Shown: positions 36,225 to 49,480, counted from the first letter of the stretch. The stretch: DNA of 64,000 nt from Isoetes taiwanensis (GCA_021234155.1 JAJEKV010000055.1:2663090-2727089); one strand, 5' to 3'. Translations and numbers: made by a program. The notes: generated from the sequence alone by a model not told the origin.

Positions 36225-36525
36225 TCAATCGAAAGTTATGTTTTAGGTGAAATTTACGCCATTGAAAGCTCTCAAAGAGATCCTTTAAGGATATCTAATT
36301 TACCTATGTTTGGCCAACGCTTGATGGTGAAAACAACAAATTTATCACAAATTTGGGGTTTTGTTGCTTTTCAATGACTTGGTATTATATTTTTTCTCCT
36401 AACTGTTCAACTGGAGCTCTGTTTTAGGTGAAATTTATGCCATTGGAAAGCTTTTAAAGAGATCTCTAAAAGATATCTAATTCGTCTATGTTTGGCCAAA
36501 GATTTGAGGGCGAAAAGAAGAAATT
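36225..36525. repeat. Direct duplication, about 110 bp, offset about 187 bp
   Basis: Two related blocks at about 36,229-36,335 and 36,413-36,525 share TTTTAGGTGAAATTTA.GCCATT, AAAGAGAT, GATATCTAATT and CTATGTTTGGCCAA. Divergence is moderate. Non-coding. Confidence 0.65.
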
Positions 36526-37963
36526 TATAGTGAAACTTGCAAGACTTCCACTCATGGCGAGTGCATCGCAAATGGAGATATTAGAGAAATGTAGTAGTAC
36601 CATCAAATGCTAAGAGGATGCAGACAAATGTAACAAGGAAAATTCTAGGAGCGACTGTATCAGGTTAGCAAGTCACGGAAGCTTTGAAAGATGTAGGAAT
36701 ATACTTAAAAATTGTCTCTTATTTCATGATAAACATTACATGCCAATAATACCTGATTAGCTAGGACAGTTAGATTGGATTTGCCCCATCTATCCTAGGT
36801 GAATCAAGGTGGTTCTCACCACCAATATTAGTGAAGACCAACATTTAAAGTTGTTGTTAGAGTGGCACAGCCCCAGCAGCCTTGGGCACGATAGTGTGGT
36901 TCTACCCCTAGTGCCAACAAAGATAAACGTAAGTTGTTAGAGCAGCTTGGCCCCATCAACCTACGTCAATATTTCTTGCTTCTGCTAAGACGGTTAAAGT
37001 GAGCAATCTAGGCTTAAATTGGTATGTCAGGCTATGATGACCTCTAAGGAGATGGCAACGAATATGGAAAGAGGTTGGATATCAGAGCTGGAGGACTAGG
37101 CAGGGAAGATGGGGTACAATATGTGAAGTTACAGAGGGAGAGAATCCCAACTTAGAGATAGGATGGTGAGAATATGGATTGAAATGTGACCAGACAAAAA
37201 ACTAGAATTATACGAGGAAAGCATGAATATGGCAGGAAGTATACGACAAATTATGAACATGGATAGCAATCAAACAAAGAGGATTAGGATAATACTTTGC
37301 AGACTTCGAACTGGCTGCCACAAAGTGCTGATAGAGACAGGAAGATGGAAAAACCAATGATACCGAGGGGGAGCTGTGCATGCTTTATGACATGGAGGAA
37401 ATTGAATATGAGAGGTACATATGGAACAAATGCCCTGCTTATATTGGAATAAGAAGGAAATGGGAGCAAGTAGCCTGGGTATTATCAGTGGACAAGGGGA
37501 CAAAAGATGGGGGAAAAAGCAGTCTGGATGACAACATCATTAAATGAAATTTTGGAGGAACATGAATATAGGTACAAAGAACAGACATAAGAACCAAATT
37601 CAATAGGATAAGATGGAGTCGCCTGATATATATCCTCATGGCACAAGACATTACATTATTAGACCTGGCAGACGCAATTGGAGAGATGAATGACATACCA
37701 AAAGGTGCACAAGCCAAGAGGCTCATAATATGACCCGCTATCAAAAGTGGACATTGGAGCCCACAAATGTGTACAACTCAAAGCTGTTGATAAACACTCT
37801 CGCATGGCCATGAAGCCAATTATAAGCGGGGTACGGGTATCATACAGGACTAAGATAAGCCTACAAAATGGCTATATTGCATGTCTTGCTTGTAGCGACC
37901 CAAAAGGGGAGCTCGCACATGCTACACAAGTCTAGTGGCATCACGACACTAAGGACTATAATT
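36526..37963. other. Anonymous stretch, probably the body of a decayed non-LTR element
   Basis: No domain is readable on either strand. The stretch runs into a GGACTATAATTG box and a pentanucleotide tail at 37,965. That tail arrangement matches the 3' ends of the non-LTR family seen at 0.6-0.95 kb and 51.6 kb, so some of this stretch may be its degraded body. This is inference from the tail only. Confidence 0.3.
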
Positions 37964-37964
37964 G

Positions 37965-37986
37965 TATTCTATTCTATTCTATTCTA
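37965..37986. repeat. Pentanucleotide tail (TATTC)n
   Basis: Four clean units of TATTC/TTCTA directly follow a GGACTATAATTG motif, like the (TTCAA)n tails after GGACRATAAAAATC in the first kilobase. Confidence 0.85.
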
Positions 37987-38465
37987 CGAGGGCTCTACTA
38001 GAGATACGTGATACTAACTCATCTGGAATCCTAACTTCTAGATGATCTAATAAGAAAACTGCTTCAAATACCTGCTCCAGAGGAACTTTCACCCGCTCGC
38101 AGTGTCTCCATGGCTTTGCAAGTGGGTACCCTGCAGCAGACGATTCTTGAAACAGAGTTTCGAGAAAAAACAAGATTCCAAGACTGTGGGAGCCGAAAAA
38201 TGGCCTAGGGTTAGAGTTTGGCCATTAGTAGGTTAGAGTTGCCATATCATGCTATGTTGCTTCAATAGGGTGCATCCATGTGGCAGGTTGCCAGTAGGAT
38301 GGAGCATGTGGATATAGTTCATGCCTAAGGTTGGCTGTTATGCAAATAACTTTAGCCAAGCTCCCCTACCCACACTAAGCTACAAGCCTACTAAGGTAGG
38401 TTTGTATGGTGACGCGGTCTAGAATATACATATTTATACCGTATATTTTAGGGGAACATCAGGCT
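37987..38465. other. No gene seen
   Basis: Short spacer before the chromovirus relic. A 64-codon minus frame (38,173-37,979) overlaps the microsatellite and is not supported. Confidence 0.4.
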
Positions 38466-38469
38466 TTTC

Positions 38470-40262
38470 AGTAGTGGAGACGATCTCTTGAAGGCACTCC
38501 TCGTAAGGTGACTGTGTATACTAATCATCAAAACTTGGAGCATTTCCAGTCTGCTCGAGCTCTCAGTCGTTGACAAGCTTGATGATATACAAATGCGTTA
38601 TTTTGCTTTGATTTTATCATTAAAAATTGACCTGGTATGCTTCAAGGAAACTAGATGCTCTTTCTCACGCATCATATTTCCCTTGAACTTAAGGTGGAAG
38701 AACTAGCATTTGATCAACAGTCCAAGCCATTCTTAGTCCCAAAGATTGCATCTTCTAGCCACTTCATTGTTCGAGACCCCTCATGACAACATCTCTGGAG
38801 ACAATCTGGATGGCAAACCCACGATTCCTTCGCCATGATATCTTGTCTCAACTTGGTTCGGATCTTCCTCTGCCACCATTTCAGCATGCAGATTATGATG
38901 TTTTTCACATTCGTGGTGGCAACTACAAATTTTTTGGCTCAGGAAACTTGGTTCAGGCTCTTCCTCTGTCACTCCATTTCAGCATAGATGCTTTTCACAT
39001 CCTTGATGGTTTGATTTTCTGTCACGATATCCTTTATGTTCTGATGGTGCTCCTCGACTTCCAGTTCTGTAGTTCTTTCACAATTCTCCTCTCGCTAGCC
39101 ACTTTGGAATTGCCAAGGCCCTGGAACTTATTGTTCGAGATTATTGGTGGCTAGGACTTTGCCGCACTATCGAGACTTTCATATCGCGGCAAAAGCTCTC
39201 AAACACCTTCTACATGGCCTATTTTAGCCTTACCAGTCCTTAGAAAAAATATGTCAGTGGACTTCATTGTCGAGCCCCGATCTTCCCAAGGCTATGACGA
39301 CATCCCTGTTGTCGTTGACCACTTCTCCAAGGTGATGCATTTTGTTGTAGCACCTCCATCTCCAGTGAAGCCATAACTGAGTTTTTGCTCGAGAAGTAAT
39401 CCCAATCCATGGCTTACCAGATGCAATCCTCAATTTGTTGCTGGCTTCTGGAAGTAGCTTCTGCAACTCTTGCATGTGAAATGTTCGCTCTCTTCTGAAC
39501 ATCAATCGGAGACCAATGTGCAAGTGAAATGTACTGATCAGACCCTTGTGCAGTATTTGCGATGCTTCATCAATTATCAACAAGTTTACTGGGTTGATTG
39601 GCTACCCTTGCCAAAATTTGCTTACAATAATTTTGTCCATGCTTCTAGGGGACAGACACTATTCTTTATTAACTCTGGCTCTTATTCTCGGTGGTCCTTC
39701 ATTGCCACAAGATATGACTCAATCAATCCTAGTGCCAAAGCCCAGCTCAAGAAGCTCCGCATGCTCCAGGATGATCTTTAGCACCATCTTCTCCAGGCCC
39801 AATCACGTTGTAGTCATCATGCTGACCAGCATCGCCAAGATATCTCCCCTCCCTCCCCCCAATTTACAGTTGGTTATCTTGTTTGACTTTTGCGCCAGAA
39901 CTTGCCGACAGCTCATCCATGTAACAAGTTTGACTGCAGGCATTTGGGCTTGGTCGAATCATTGGCAAAGTTGGTAATGCTGCATTTCATTTGGAGCTTC
40001 TGCCATCAGTTCGGCTTCACTCGGTGTTCCATGTCTTTTTATTTGAACTCTATATATATTGAATCTATTTCTAGATCTAACACTTGCACTTCAACCACCA
40101 ATCGAGATAGATGGTCATGAAGAATTCGAGATTTGAGAAATTTTGGACGCTAAGTTCCCATGGCATTGTCTTTATTATTTGGTTGATTGAGAAACCTATT
40201 GAGAATCTGTCTAAGTGCTCCTGATAAAATTGCGGAGTTTTGTAGACTTTATCCAAATAAGC
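38470..40262 (+). mobile_element. Ty3/gypsy chromovirus relic: RNase H, integrase, chromodomain
   Basis: On the plus strand, with many frame changes, RNase H is seen near 38,490-38,680 (TPRKVTVYTNHQNLEHFQSA, then a PGMLQG-like motif). The integrase core is near 39,250-39,780 (MSVDFIVEPRSSQGYDDIPV, VDHFSKVMHFVVAP, TDQTLVQYLRCFINYQQVYW, LPKFAYNNFVHAS). The integrase C-terminal domain is near 39,850-40,030 (LRQNLPTAHPCNKFD). A chromodomain-like end follows at about 40,105-40,262 (EILDAKFPWHCLYYLVD). That order and the C-terminal chromodomain define chromoviruses. Stop codons and frameshifts are scattered throughout, and no LTR or RT was found, so it is an old fragment. Confidence 0.8.
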
Positions 40263-40299
40263 CAAGTTCGAGTCTTCATCTACCTCATTTGCAAAAGAA

Positions 40300-43163
40300 T
40301 ATGGGAGAGTCAGAGCTATTGAAGCTAGAGGACTATTGACTACATTGTACCAGGAATTAGAAGTACTCCGCGCTCGTGGCCATACTAGTGGAGTCAGAGA
40401 AAAGGAGTTATTATCTCAGATCAAGGCTATGGAAACTGTAAAAGTTACTCAAGCCAAAGTGAAGGCACGTTGCAAAGGGTTCAAGGACGGAGATAGATGT
40501 ACCCGTTCTTTTTTAAGGGCTGCAAGAAGAAGGAAACTCGCCACTTCTATACATTCTTTGGTGTTGCCAGATGGCTTCTTTATTTCCGGGTTAGAAGAAG
40601 GAAACTCGCCACTTCTATACATTCTTTGGTGTTGCCAGATGGCGCTTTATTTCGATCCGTGAATCTTAAGCAAGATCTTCATCATCACTTTCTTCATTCT
40701 TTGCACGACACCCATTGCCCTTTCGTATGACATGCACTGGTCGCGGTTGACTAAGGGCGCAGATTGTTTCAAGAGCGAGGTTGCTTCTTGAGTCTAATAT
40801 CGTGAAGGAGGACTTAAAAGCAGTTGTGGCTCTCTTTGAAAAAGACAAATGCTCTCTGGGTCTTGATGGCTTTCCTATTGAATTCTTTCTCGTAAGGCTG
40901 GACTGGTTGGAGGATGACATATATGATGCCTTTTGTGAGTTTCGAGATTTAGAGCCTTGATAAGATTTTGAATACAAAGGTACTCTCATTCCAAAGAGCA
41001 AGGAACCCAAGACTATTTCCTCGACCGGCGACCTATTACATTGCTTTCCTCGGTACAAGATCTTTGCTAAGACATTGGCGTAAAGAGTCCGAGACATCTT
41101 GGTCCGACGCTTATCTCACAACACAACTGGCTTTCTCCCTCGCCGTTGTATTCTCAACAACATGGTCTGCTGCATATGAAGGAATATATTGGGCCTGCTA
41201 CATGTGGTCATAGAGCAAAGTATCTTAAGCTTGATTTTGCTAAAGCTTACGATAGTGTTGATTGGGGTTTCTTGGAGAAGTGTCTTCTTGCACTTGGTTT
41301 GGGGAGTCATTCACAAGGAATGTCATGAAGCTCCATATATCAGCCAGATCATCGTCCTTTTCCGTATGCAGCCATCGGATATTTTTGTAGTGGGTAGAGG
41401 AATCTCGCAAGGTTGTCCTTGGCACCCTTTGCTTTTCACAATTGTGGCAGAAGTATTATCCCAGCTCTTCTCTGTGGCTACCCCGCATGGCGTTATTCAA
41501 GGCCTCCCAATGGACGATGGTTCTCAAGAGGTATGTAACCAAGATGTCGATGACACTTTTTTTTGTTCCTAATTGCCGAGGGCCGAAATCTTCGTGAATG
41601 CTAAGCTATTATTAGACACATTCTCCTTAGCATCGAGTTCTTGTAGGTGGCAAAATGTACAGCCTTTTGTGGACGTTGGACAGTCCCATCCCTCCCTCAG
41701 ATTTTGGACTATCCATGGAAGATTCTTCTGCATGGCAATACCACAAAGTTGCTTGGTATCCCAGTTGGAATTCACGCCTCCGCTTTCAGATGCTTGGGAT
41801 GAAATCATTAGTGGGTTGCAAAAAAGCACTTGTTTTGGTGGAATATAGTTAAACCGTCCCCCCCTTACAGAATCACCGTGGGCTAAATGTGTTCTTAGTA
41901 ATACTCATGTTTACATGGCGCCTGCCTATTAGTCTCCAGTAGTAAGATGGAGGAGATTGTGCGTATCGTCGAAATTTTATTTGGGGTGGAAATGAGTTAG
42001 GAGCGGTGGTCAAGGTAGCTTGGGCTAAATGCATTAGACCTAAGGTAGCCGGGTGGTCTTGGTATGTTGGATTTTTCACCTCCAAAGCAAGGTGGTGATA
42101 TCAAAGTTCATTTGGAGGATTTTCATTGCTAAGGATGATTCTCCTGACCTGAGGTTGTTGGTGCAAATGATTCAGATTGTCTCCCCATTTCATAAGGCCA
42201 CCATTAAGCCCCTCCTTCCTTGGGCTTTGCTTTATCATATGCATCCCAGATCCTAATGCTTCTCCCTTTCTAAAGGGGTTGCTTGCTGCTTGGGACACCG
42301 GCGTCTCTTTTCCATATCAATCCCCGAGGCATGTCTTCGGGCTGTCCACTCCATGCTGGTGGATTCCTTTGCAGGACACTCCAGAGAATGTGCCTCTAAG
42401 TGTGGTTGTTCCTCGAAAGATACAACGACGGTGGGTGGGCGGTTTGTGTCTTCTGTGTATAAATTGCTTTTGCATTCTGAAATCCTGCCTCCATCTAATA
42501 GGTGGCATCTTCAGGTCCCTCAGCCACAATGGAAAAGTGTTTGGATATGGGTATGGAATAAGCTGCTTCATCCCAAAGTAGTAGTTTTGTGGTGGCAAGT
42601 GATCCATAGATGCCTCAGAGTCAACACGTTAGTCCATAAAATGGATAATCGGATTTCGTAGCTCGGCCCCTTTATGCCAAAGAAAGGGTTGAGAGTATTG
42701 AGCATTGTTTTTCTTGTGTGAGCGGCTTCGCAAAAGCGTGGTCTTGGTTGTTGACCCTATTTGGCATCGCTCTCGACGAAGCAGCAAATTTTGCTTGCTA
42801 TCTATCCCGATGCTTGGCCCAAACTACTAAACGAAGCTTTTTCATCTCGCATGTGGTCGGCTTTATGGTCAATCTGGAGAAGGAGGCTGCTTTATCTTTA
42901 AGGGCGAGATACCGCAGATGAGATTGTTCTTCGGTGCAAGCAAAAAATAAAATTGTTATGGCTTACAATTGTTCCTCTCTTGATCAAGAGAAGAAAGTAT
43001 TGATCTGGCATACTTACCTTCAAATTCATTCTTTTGCATAGGCAGGTGGTTGTGCTCAGTTGGATCGGTTTGTCCACTAGAGTTATAATCCTGTCTTTGC
43101 ATTTTATATTGCTCTGGCTTTTAGTTGGTGAATAAAGCTTGTCGTCCTTCAAAAAAAAAAAAA
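40300..43163 (+). mobile_element. L1-like LINE, 5'-truncated, with zf-RVT domain and poly(A) tail
   Basis: The plus strand carries a linker (ELEVLRARGHTSGVREKELL, CSLGLDGFPIEFF), then RT. RT motifs are TLIPKSKEPKTISS, SHNTTGFLPRRCILNNM, LDFAKAYDSVDWGFLEKCL, RGISQGCPWHPLLFTIVAEV and a VDDT box at about 41,550 in place of the usual FADDT. After RT comes VVVLWWQVIHRCLRVNTLVH and a Cys/His segment ending in AKAWSW (42,580-42,750), the zf-RVT zinc-binding domain of plant L1 elements. It ends with an A14-like tail at 43,150-43,163. A 68-bp tandem duplication lies at 40,525-40,660. Frameshifts are frequent. It abuts the chromovirus relic with no spacer. Confidence 0.85.
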
Positions 43164-43384
43164 ATCTACCTCAGGAACACGTGCTAGTTGTTTTTTGGGT
43201 TCATACATGACTCCACCTACCACATCGAAAGATTCGTTGCAAAGGCTAGTTTTTTGGGTTCATATGTGACTCATTCTACTACATCGAAAGACTTGTCGCC
43301 ATATTACAAGGGGGAATAGTGTGATGACCATATGAGTATTATATTTGTATGTATAAAAATGATCTTCACACAGAAACGGTAGTT

Positions 43385-43455
43385 GCATGAGGCAGAATTC
43401 AAACTTACAACTTTCTAATCATAAGCCACATATCTTTATCAACTGAGCCGCTTAT
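43385..43455 (-). mobile_element. tRNA-derived SINE head
   Basis: Minus-strand sequence reads GCGGCTCAGTTGATAAAG (A box) and, about 30 bases later, TAAGTTTGAATTCTGCC (B box), with tRNA-like spacing. The body towards lower coordinates is not delimited. It does not fold as a functional tRNA. Confidence 0.55.
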
Positions 43456-43459
43456 ATTC

Positions 43460-45640
43460 TTTAATAATATTATTTTGTATCTTTTTCATATGGTATAGAT
43501 TTCTTGGAGGTTTGGAACATTCCAGAACCTACGTGCATGTGCGACACTTGACATGATCTCATCCAAGTGGCGCGATCTTGACTATTGGTCTAGGTATATA
43601 TATAGAGGACTCTCATTCTTATCCAACCAATTCGGTTCAATTACAATCTTGAGCCTTCTAGATCAAGCCCTTGTATTTTGCTCTAATCTATTAAGCATTT
43701 CAGTGTTCCAATGTCTTTGCATATTTCTCTCATATTTCTTAAGTATTTTTCCTTGTTTCCAAGTAGGTTCATGATAGGAAGAGCAAATGTCTCTTAGAAA
43801 GAAATTGCATAAAAGTGATTATGCAGATATTGCTTGTTGCCAGTTCTGAAGAATGAGCAATCTTATAGAAGCACAGAAGATATAGCTGATATCATGCGAC
43901 AGTACGTAGCTGCACGGAAGAAGAAGCATGTACAACGGTCTCTAGCACAGAACCACTGCGGCTTTTGCCTATTGGATTTACTCCTCCTCCAAAGCTTGTA
44001 GTTGTATCATGGGCCCCGAAGGAGTTCATGTCAAGAAAGGAGAAGATCTTGTTACAAAGTTTCCAAAGAAGCATGACCTGTTGCAGCGCAGTTTCGGCCT
44101 CTACCGCTTTGGCAAAACATTTGACCACCGCGAAAGTGCCTCCACTACGCCGACCATTCCTCGATGCTCGGTTAAAGGCCACAAATCAAATGCCCCCCAA
44201 AGATTCCATGAAGTCAAGATTCTTCTAGAAGGTTTGTGGGTGCGTAAGAAGGTTGATGAGATCAAGATGCCACCGAAGTTAATATTGTTGTCCGATGCTG
44301 ATCATGAAATTTGTTGTAATCTTAGTCTTTAGAAAAGGCTTTTTATATACTGATCAGATTTTCAAGTTCTCAATTAGAGGCAAGGAAGAACTTTATCCGC
44401 CAAGACTACCGATCTTGAGGTTTTGATGTGCAATGAGAGTGAGAATCTACAATACAAGGAGAGAATAAGAATTAGGTAGGGTTACCATCTACTGTGAGTC
44501 GCTCGTGAGCGTACCCTTTGGAGACAGTTGAGATCATAATGGATGACCTAGAATGGAAAACATGAAATGTGGGGTAGAATGTCACAGTAGGAGGGTTGAA
44601 CAATCAAACTACTATAACTTTTTCCCCACTTATCTTTTTGTCCAATGGAGTGGTGCATGTGAAGGTGGTTTTCCAAAAAAGGAATGGTCAAATGTCTCTA
44701 CTTGCTTCCTTAAACTTCTATAAATGGAAAAAGAAAACTGCTTACCAATAGTAGGCCACTCGCAGAGGGTGTGAATGAATCCCTTTTTTAAGAATGTTGT
44801 TATTTCAATATATTGCACGATTATTGGCTTCTAATAAAAGTGCTCAACAATAGATTTCAAACACACTTAAAATGACTTATCATGCCATATTAATCCACAA
44901 CCACAAAACGTAGAGACCCTACTCTATGTTATATCTATGAAAAAATACCAGAAAGATCCTTTAAGCGTTCTATTCAAAGTTTTGAATATAAGAAATTAGT
45001 CACTCATCCGCCTCCGTGAGAAGGATAATGGGAAAGTATTTGTGTTTAGGCAAGCTATCGTTGTTCAAACTCAAAGGTATCTGTGGTTTCCTTTTTAGTT
45101 GGTGAGGTTTTTTTGGTTTTAGGTTTGGTACAACAAGAGACATTGAATCAGTGCAAAAGTTCTTGCATCTTGGATGGAAAATATGTTGAAGACAATTGGA
45201 ATTTAAGGAATATTTTCTAGAAAGTCTAGAAGAACTTCTATTGTGAGCCGATTGACAAAAGCTGATGTGCCTCTGGAGAAGTTGGAATATCTGTAGCTGG
45301 TCGTAGAAATTCATAATTATATAACAGTGCACGCTTTTAATTTAGCTTACTTGTTTTCGTAAAGTCTGTTTCTTAATTTTTTGTTTTGCTATTTAGGTAT
45401 GACAAGATTATGGAGTTGAAGGCAATAAATGAATAGATGCCAGACCTTTATTTTATATCCGTCCCTTTGTCACTTTGCGTTTGTTTAACAAGAAGTAACC
45501 TCTGTTTGTGGAGCGGACAATATAGACCTCGACGATTTTGGCGATGGTGACCGCATTCTTGATGGATGTGAAGTTTGGACAACTGCTGGTAAGCGGAGTT
45601 GCCATTTTTTTATTTTATCTTTCTAATTTTTCGGTTGATA
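43460..45640. other. No supported gene; unassigned exon-like pieces
   Basis: Plus-strand open stretches at 43,860-44,330 (for example ADIMRQYVAARKKKHVQRSL and GFTPPPKLVVVSWAPKEFMS) look coding-like but change frame and match nothing I recognise. They may be upstream exons of the possible B3 gene that follows. The minus frame at 45,332-45,000 is probably spurious. Confidence 0.3.
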
Positions 45641-45657
45641 TCTGAGAGATGATGTAG

Positions 45658-46432
45658 AAAATCGAAGGAGTGGCCCTCGCAGAAGGATCAAAGATATTAC
45701 CGCCGGCCCCAAATGTAAAGGAGTATCCCCGCTTTTATCGCCTCAGTGGGAGCCAATACATTATTTGCTCACGGATGGGAGACCTTTCTACAGGGAAACA
45801 ACATGGTTGACAGCACTGCTATTTTGTGCATTACGTCGAATGATGGTACTCATTTGACAGCAACAGTTTGTGATGGCACCTATAGAGTAAAGCCTGTTGG
45901 AAACTGGGAAATTGAGATGCCAAGCAACGATCCGACTGCCAATATACAAAGAAATGGTAATGCTTATTAATATTGGCATGCCTGCGCATGTTGATACCGA
46001 GAATCATATCTTTCTCAGCGAGGATGAGTTGTCTGACGATGAAGAACCACTATCAAAGAAGCCATTTTCCGTTGCTCTTCTTAAGGCGAATTTTAATAGA
46101 GGATTGGTATAGTTTTACTACCTTCTGCTTGTAATTAGCATAAGTCATTTTAATGTTTTCTTCTCTATTTTTCTTTAGATTCTAGATGACGCTAAGACAA
46201 ATGGCAAAAATCCCCAAAGGACTTAGCGAGTGATTATCGGGTCCAAGCGACCACAAAACCACTCTAGCAAAGAAAAAGAAGCATGAATTGCCTCAGTGAT
46301 AGTTGGACTGGCTTCAAGAAACTCTTTGGCTTACGGCTCGGTGATGTGTTGGAATTTAAATTCCACGAAAACCAGCTTCAATGGAACATGAAAGTATTAG
46401 AGGGTGCCGCTTTGCGTAGGCTGAGAAAGCCA
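45658..46432 (+). pseudogene. Possible B3-domain (REM-like) transcription factor remnant
   Basis: Three plus-strand segments have exon-like borders: about 45,658-45,955 (ends before GTAATG), about 46,019-46,107 (AG before, GTATAG after) and about 46,179-46,432, ending in TGA. The first reads LFAHGWETFLQGNNMVDSTA. The last reads DSWTGFKKLFGLRLGDVLEF, then KFHENQLQWNMKVLE and a basic tail RRLRKP. Both resemble the second half of the plant B3 fold (GW-x-F-x(4)-N/L...GD-x-L-x-F). The middle piece is acidic (DELSDDEEPLSKKPF). Frames do not join cleanly, so I call it a remnant. It could instead be an intact gene with splice sites I misread. Confidence 0.4.
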
Positions 46433-46616
46433 TGACTACACTCCGTTTTTCTACTATATGTTTTCAAATTTTCTTGTGTAGCATACCGGAAATTGTAACG
46501 AAAGATGAGCTAAATTGGAAACACAAAATCAGAGATATGTTCTTACCACGCTTATGTTTATTGGTTTGAATAGCAACACTCTCATCCGTCCCCCGAATCC
46601 ATCCCCAAGAATCCGC

Positions 46617-46994
46617 CTAAAGATGGCAAAGAAGTCCAAATGATCCATGAGGAAGATATCTGTGCAGCAGGGAATGGATGGCGCTAGCAGGTTGGTCTGT
46701 TTCCATATCTTCCAATAGAGCGAAGAGCCTATCTGGAGAAATTCGATCAATTCCAAGTGCAGTGAAAATTGCCTCAGGTGTCCCTTCGATCCATCCAGAC
46801 CTTATGTAAGCTCTTTCTTCATTTGTAGGATATCGTATAGCAATGCAAAAAAACTTGGTGCTGTTGGTTGTTAATGCAACTACATCAGCTGGAAGTGGGA
46901 TCTCCATGACAATGGTCTCTGCTGTAATCGATTGGAAGCTGGTCTGCGCTGAAACAAGTATAGTCTGACGCACAAACATCTCAGTGACGAACAC
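46617..46994 (-). CDS. Hypothetical 125-codon open frame
   Basis: This is an uninterrupted minus-strand frame with ordinary amino-acid composition (MEIPLPADVVALTTNSTKFF, then IRSGWIEGTPEAIFTALGID, then RISPDRLFALLEDMETD). I do not recognise a family. It lies opposite the downstream flank of the possible B3 gene. It could be a single exon of a decayed gene or chance. Confidence 0.25.
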   Translation of the reverse strand: MFVTEMFVRQTILVSAQTSFQSITAETIVMEIPLPADVVALTTNSTKFFCIAIRYPTNEERAYIRSGWIEGTPEAIFTALGIDRISPDRLFALLEDMETDQPASAIHSLLHRYLPHGSFGLLCHL

Positions 46995-49480
46995 TAACTA
47001 CTGTAGATGTCTTAACATTCCTTTCAGCTACAATAGCAAAACACAAATAACTAATGAATAAGCTAAACGTGGATGGATTCCTCCAGTGGTCTCGTTTCAA
47101 TTTATAGGGCAGCCCAGCCTCACCAATCACATACCATAAATAATCCGAACTGCCAACTCCCGTAAAATCTTAATTTCTGATTACACATGGTTGCATGTCA
47201 TGATTCTATGGAAGATCTTATTTAATTTTAACAGTAAATGCATGGCAAATTACATACAAAGCCACGCATACAAAGAAAGACATTTTCTTCTGTGAAATCT
47301 CATATTCAATTTTGTTTACAATAGAGTACACAATGTAGAACCATTGATAAAGTACATTTGTCGCGATATTTTATTTAATGTTTGGTCAATTTAAAAGAAG
47401 GCTAATATGTCTTTCAATTGATTCTATATATTTTTATATGTATGAAGGATGCCATGAAGTTCGACCAATATTGTAATCTAAAGTACCAAGGAATGCCATC
47501 AGAAATTTTTTCAATGAGACCTTAGTTTCCACATGCATTCCAAATTTTTCCCAGTCCTTTACACTCTGGAATCTAATGTGAAGTTACCACACTTGGGATA
47601 CACATTCAAACAATACTGTAATGTAAAACATTGAAGAATGCCATCGAACTTTTTTTGTATGAGAGCTCCATTGGACAGCACACTAAAAGGTTTATTCCTA
47701 TTCCCTTCCTTTCAAAGAACGCCTTTTGACAACTGGGAAGTATATCTTTGATCTATACTACCAACTATATTTTTAACTCATAGTACTAACTATATTTGCA
47801 ATCTTGACTACTGCAACTACAATCCACCCAACATCGTGATAAGTATTAATATTTCTAATACACATCTCATCTGATATTTTACCTTCTCAATTATCTCACT
47901 GCACAAATGGCAATATGCAGACCCAAGTGTCCAGCGTGAAGAATGATTTGATAACAAATATGCTTCAAGAAGGGCCTCCTTTCATCAATCTTGCAACGCA
48001 GTTTGATATAAAAAATAGTATCACCATTATAGAGTTGTCAGCAAAGGGGTCTACAGCATGTAAGGTTTTAGAACTCAATTTGCAGACGTTGATTGGTTCC
48101 TAGACTATTACATTTTGAATTGTTTTTATTGGAAACCCAAATTCTGCAATTGGAAGATAAGGACCCTAATAAAAGCGGTAATATGTGCGTAATAATCATG
48201 AGAATTTGGTGACACATCGCCAATAACTTCTTTGACCATGTTCTCCTTTGATTGTTGGTAGTAAAGAGCACTGCCAAGGTCTTGAAAAGTGGATACCCTA
48301 TTCTAACATTGTTTTGTAGAGGGATCTTAAGGAAATCTTGGTATATCATTCACACTGGATGTGGCTTGCAATGAATTTTTGCATGATCTTGAGGAATACT
48401 TGCAATATCTTGGGCAATCTTGATAGATTCATGGAAAACCACGAAGAATCTTATAGAATCTTTTCAAAATATTGGGTAGTCTTATTGGAATGTTAGTAAA
48501 CTTAGAAATCTTATAGAAACATAGAAAATCTACATTTCCCAACATACGTACATTTGACATTCAAGGTTTCTTCTACATTATGTGTTTGGACTGGACAGTA
48601 CACTACTCAACAGATCCCCGAACAACAAAATAATTTGGATTCCTTAAGTTGATAACAATGGCATTTAATCGTATTATTGATAACCTTCTAGATTTTTAGT
48701 ACCTTCAAACTCATAGCAACCAAACAGCCAGGCTCCTTTTTCCCTACGATCAAACACAACATCCGTAAAAGAGAATAAGCAAATCTTCTATATAAATATG
48801 GAAGTTGTTGAATCTCTATCTTTAAACTACACATTGCCTTATAGAAACATTTCAACAAGTACAACACCTTTTAGGAGTTTAGCCCTTTGTGGCATATTTC
48901 TATTGTCTTCCTAATGGCAAACATCTATTTTTACGGCATCAAATTGTCGAATGTTGATCTTTGCTATCGACTATGTATTTGGTAAACTAAACATCAAACA
49001 CGATATATTGATAGTGCCATACAGAATAACAAAAGGTATATGGTTACAATTTTGAAACTCTTGCTCTAAGCCTGAATTTGTCTAAGGAAGCAACCTCTAA
49101 AGAAGCAAGCAACATACCAAGAGAATCGCATCAGCATTTTATGAAATCTACGTAATCTTAGGGAACCTAGGGGAATGTTAGCAAAAATAATATCACCATT
49201 ACAAAGGGACTGTACGAAGTCAAATGTACATACACTAGGAAGTATAGATTTTCCAAGATTATATCAGGTTTCTAAATTCACCAACATTTAACAGTACCCA
49301 ATAATCTAAAGAGATTCTACATGATTCTCCGAGGTTTTCCAGGAATCTATTAACATTACCCAAGATAATGTGACCATTCCCTAAGATTATAGCAAGATTG
49401 CTTGAAGAAACTTGTGGACATAGTACAAAGCAAACCCTAGAGCTAACGTTCTCGCATGTTCGCATTACAAAGCTGGTTAA
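46995..49480. other. No gene seen
   Basis: AT-rich spacer. The open frames at 47,915-48,103 and 48,068-48,349 are short and unsupported. A paired motif (TACTGTAATGTAAAACATTG-like near 47,612, and TATTGTAATCTAAAGTACC near 47,468) suggests a small diverged duplication. Confidence 0.35.
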
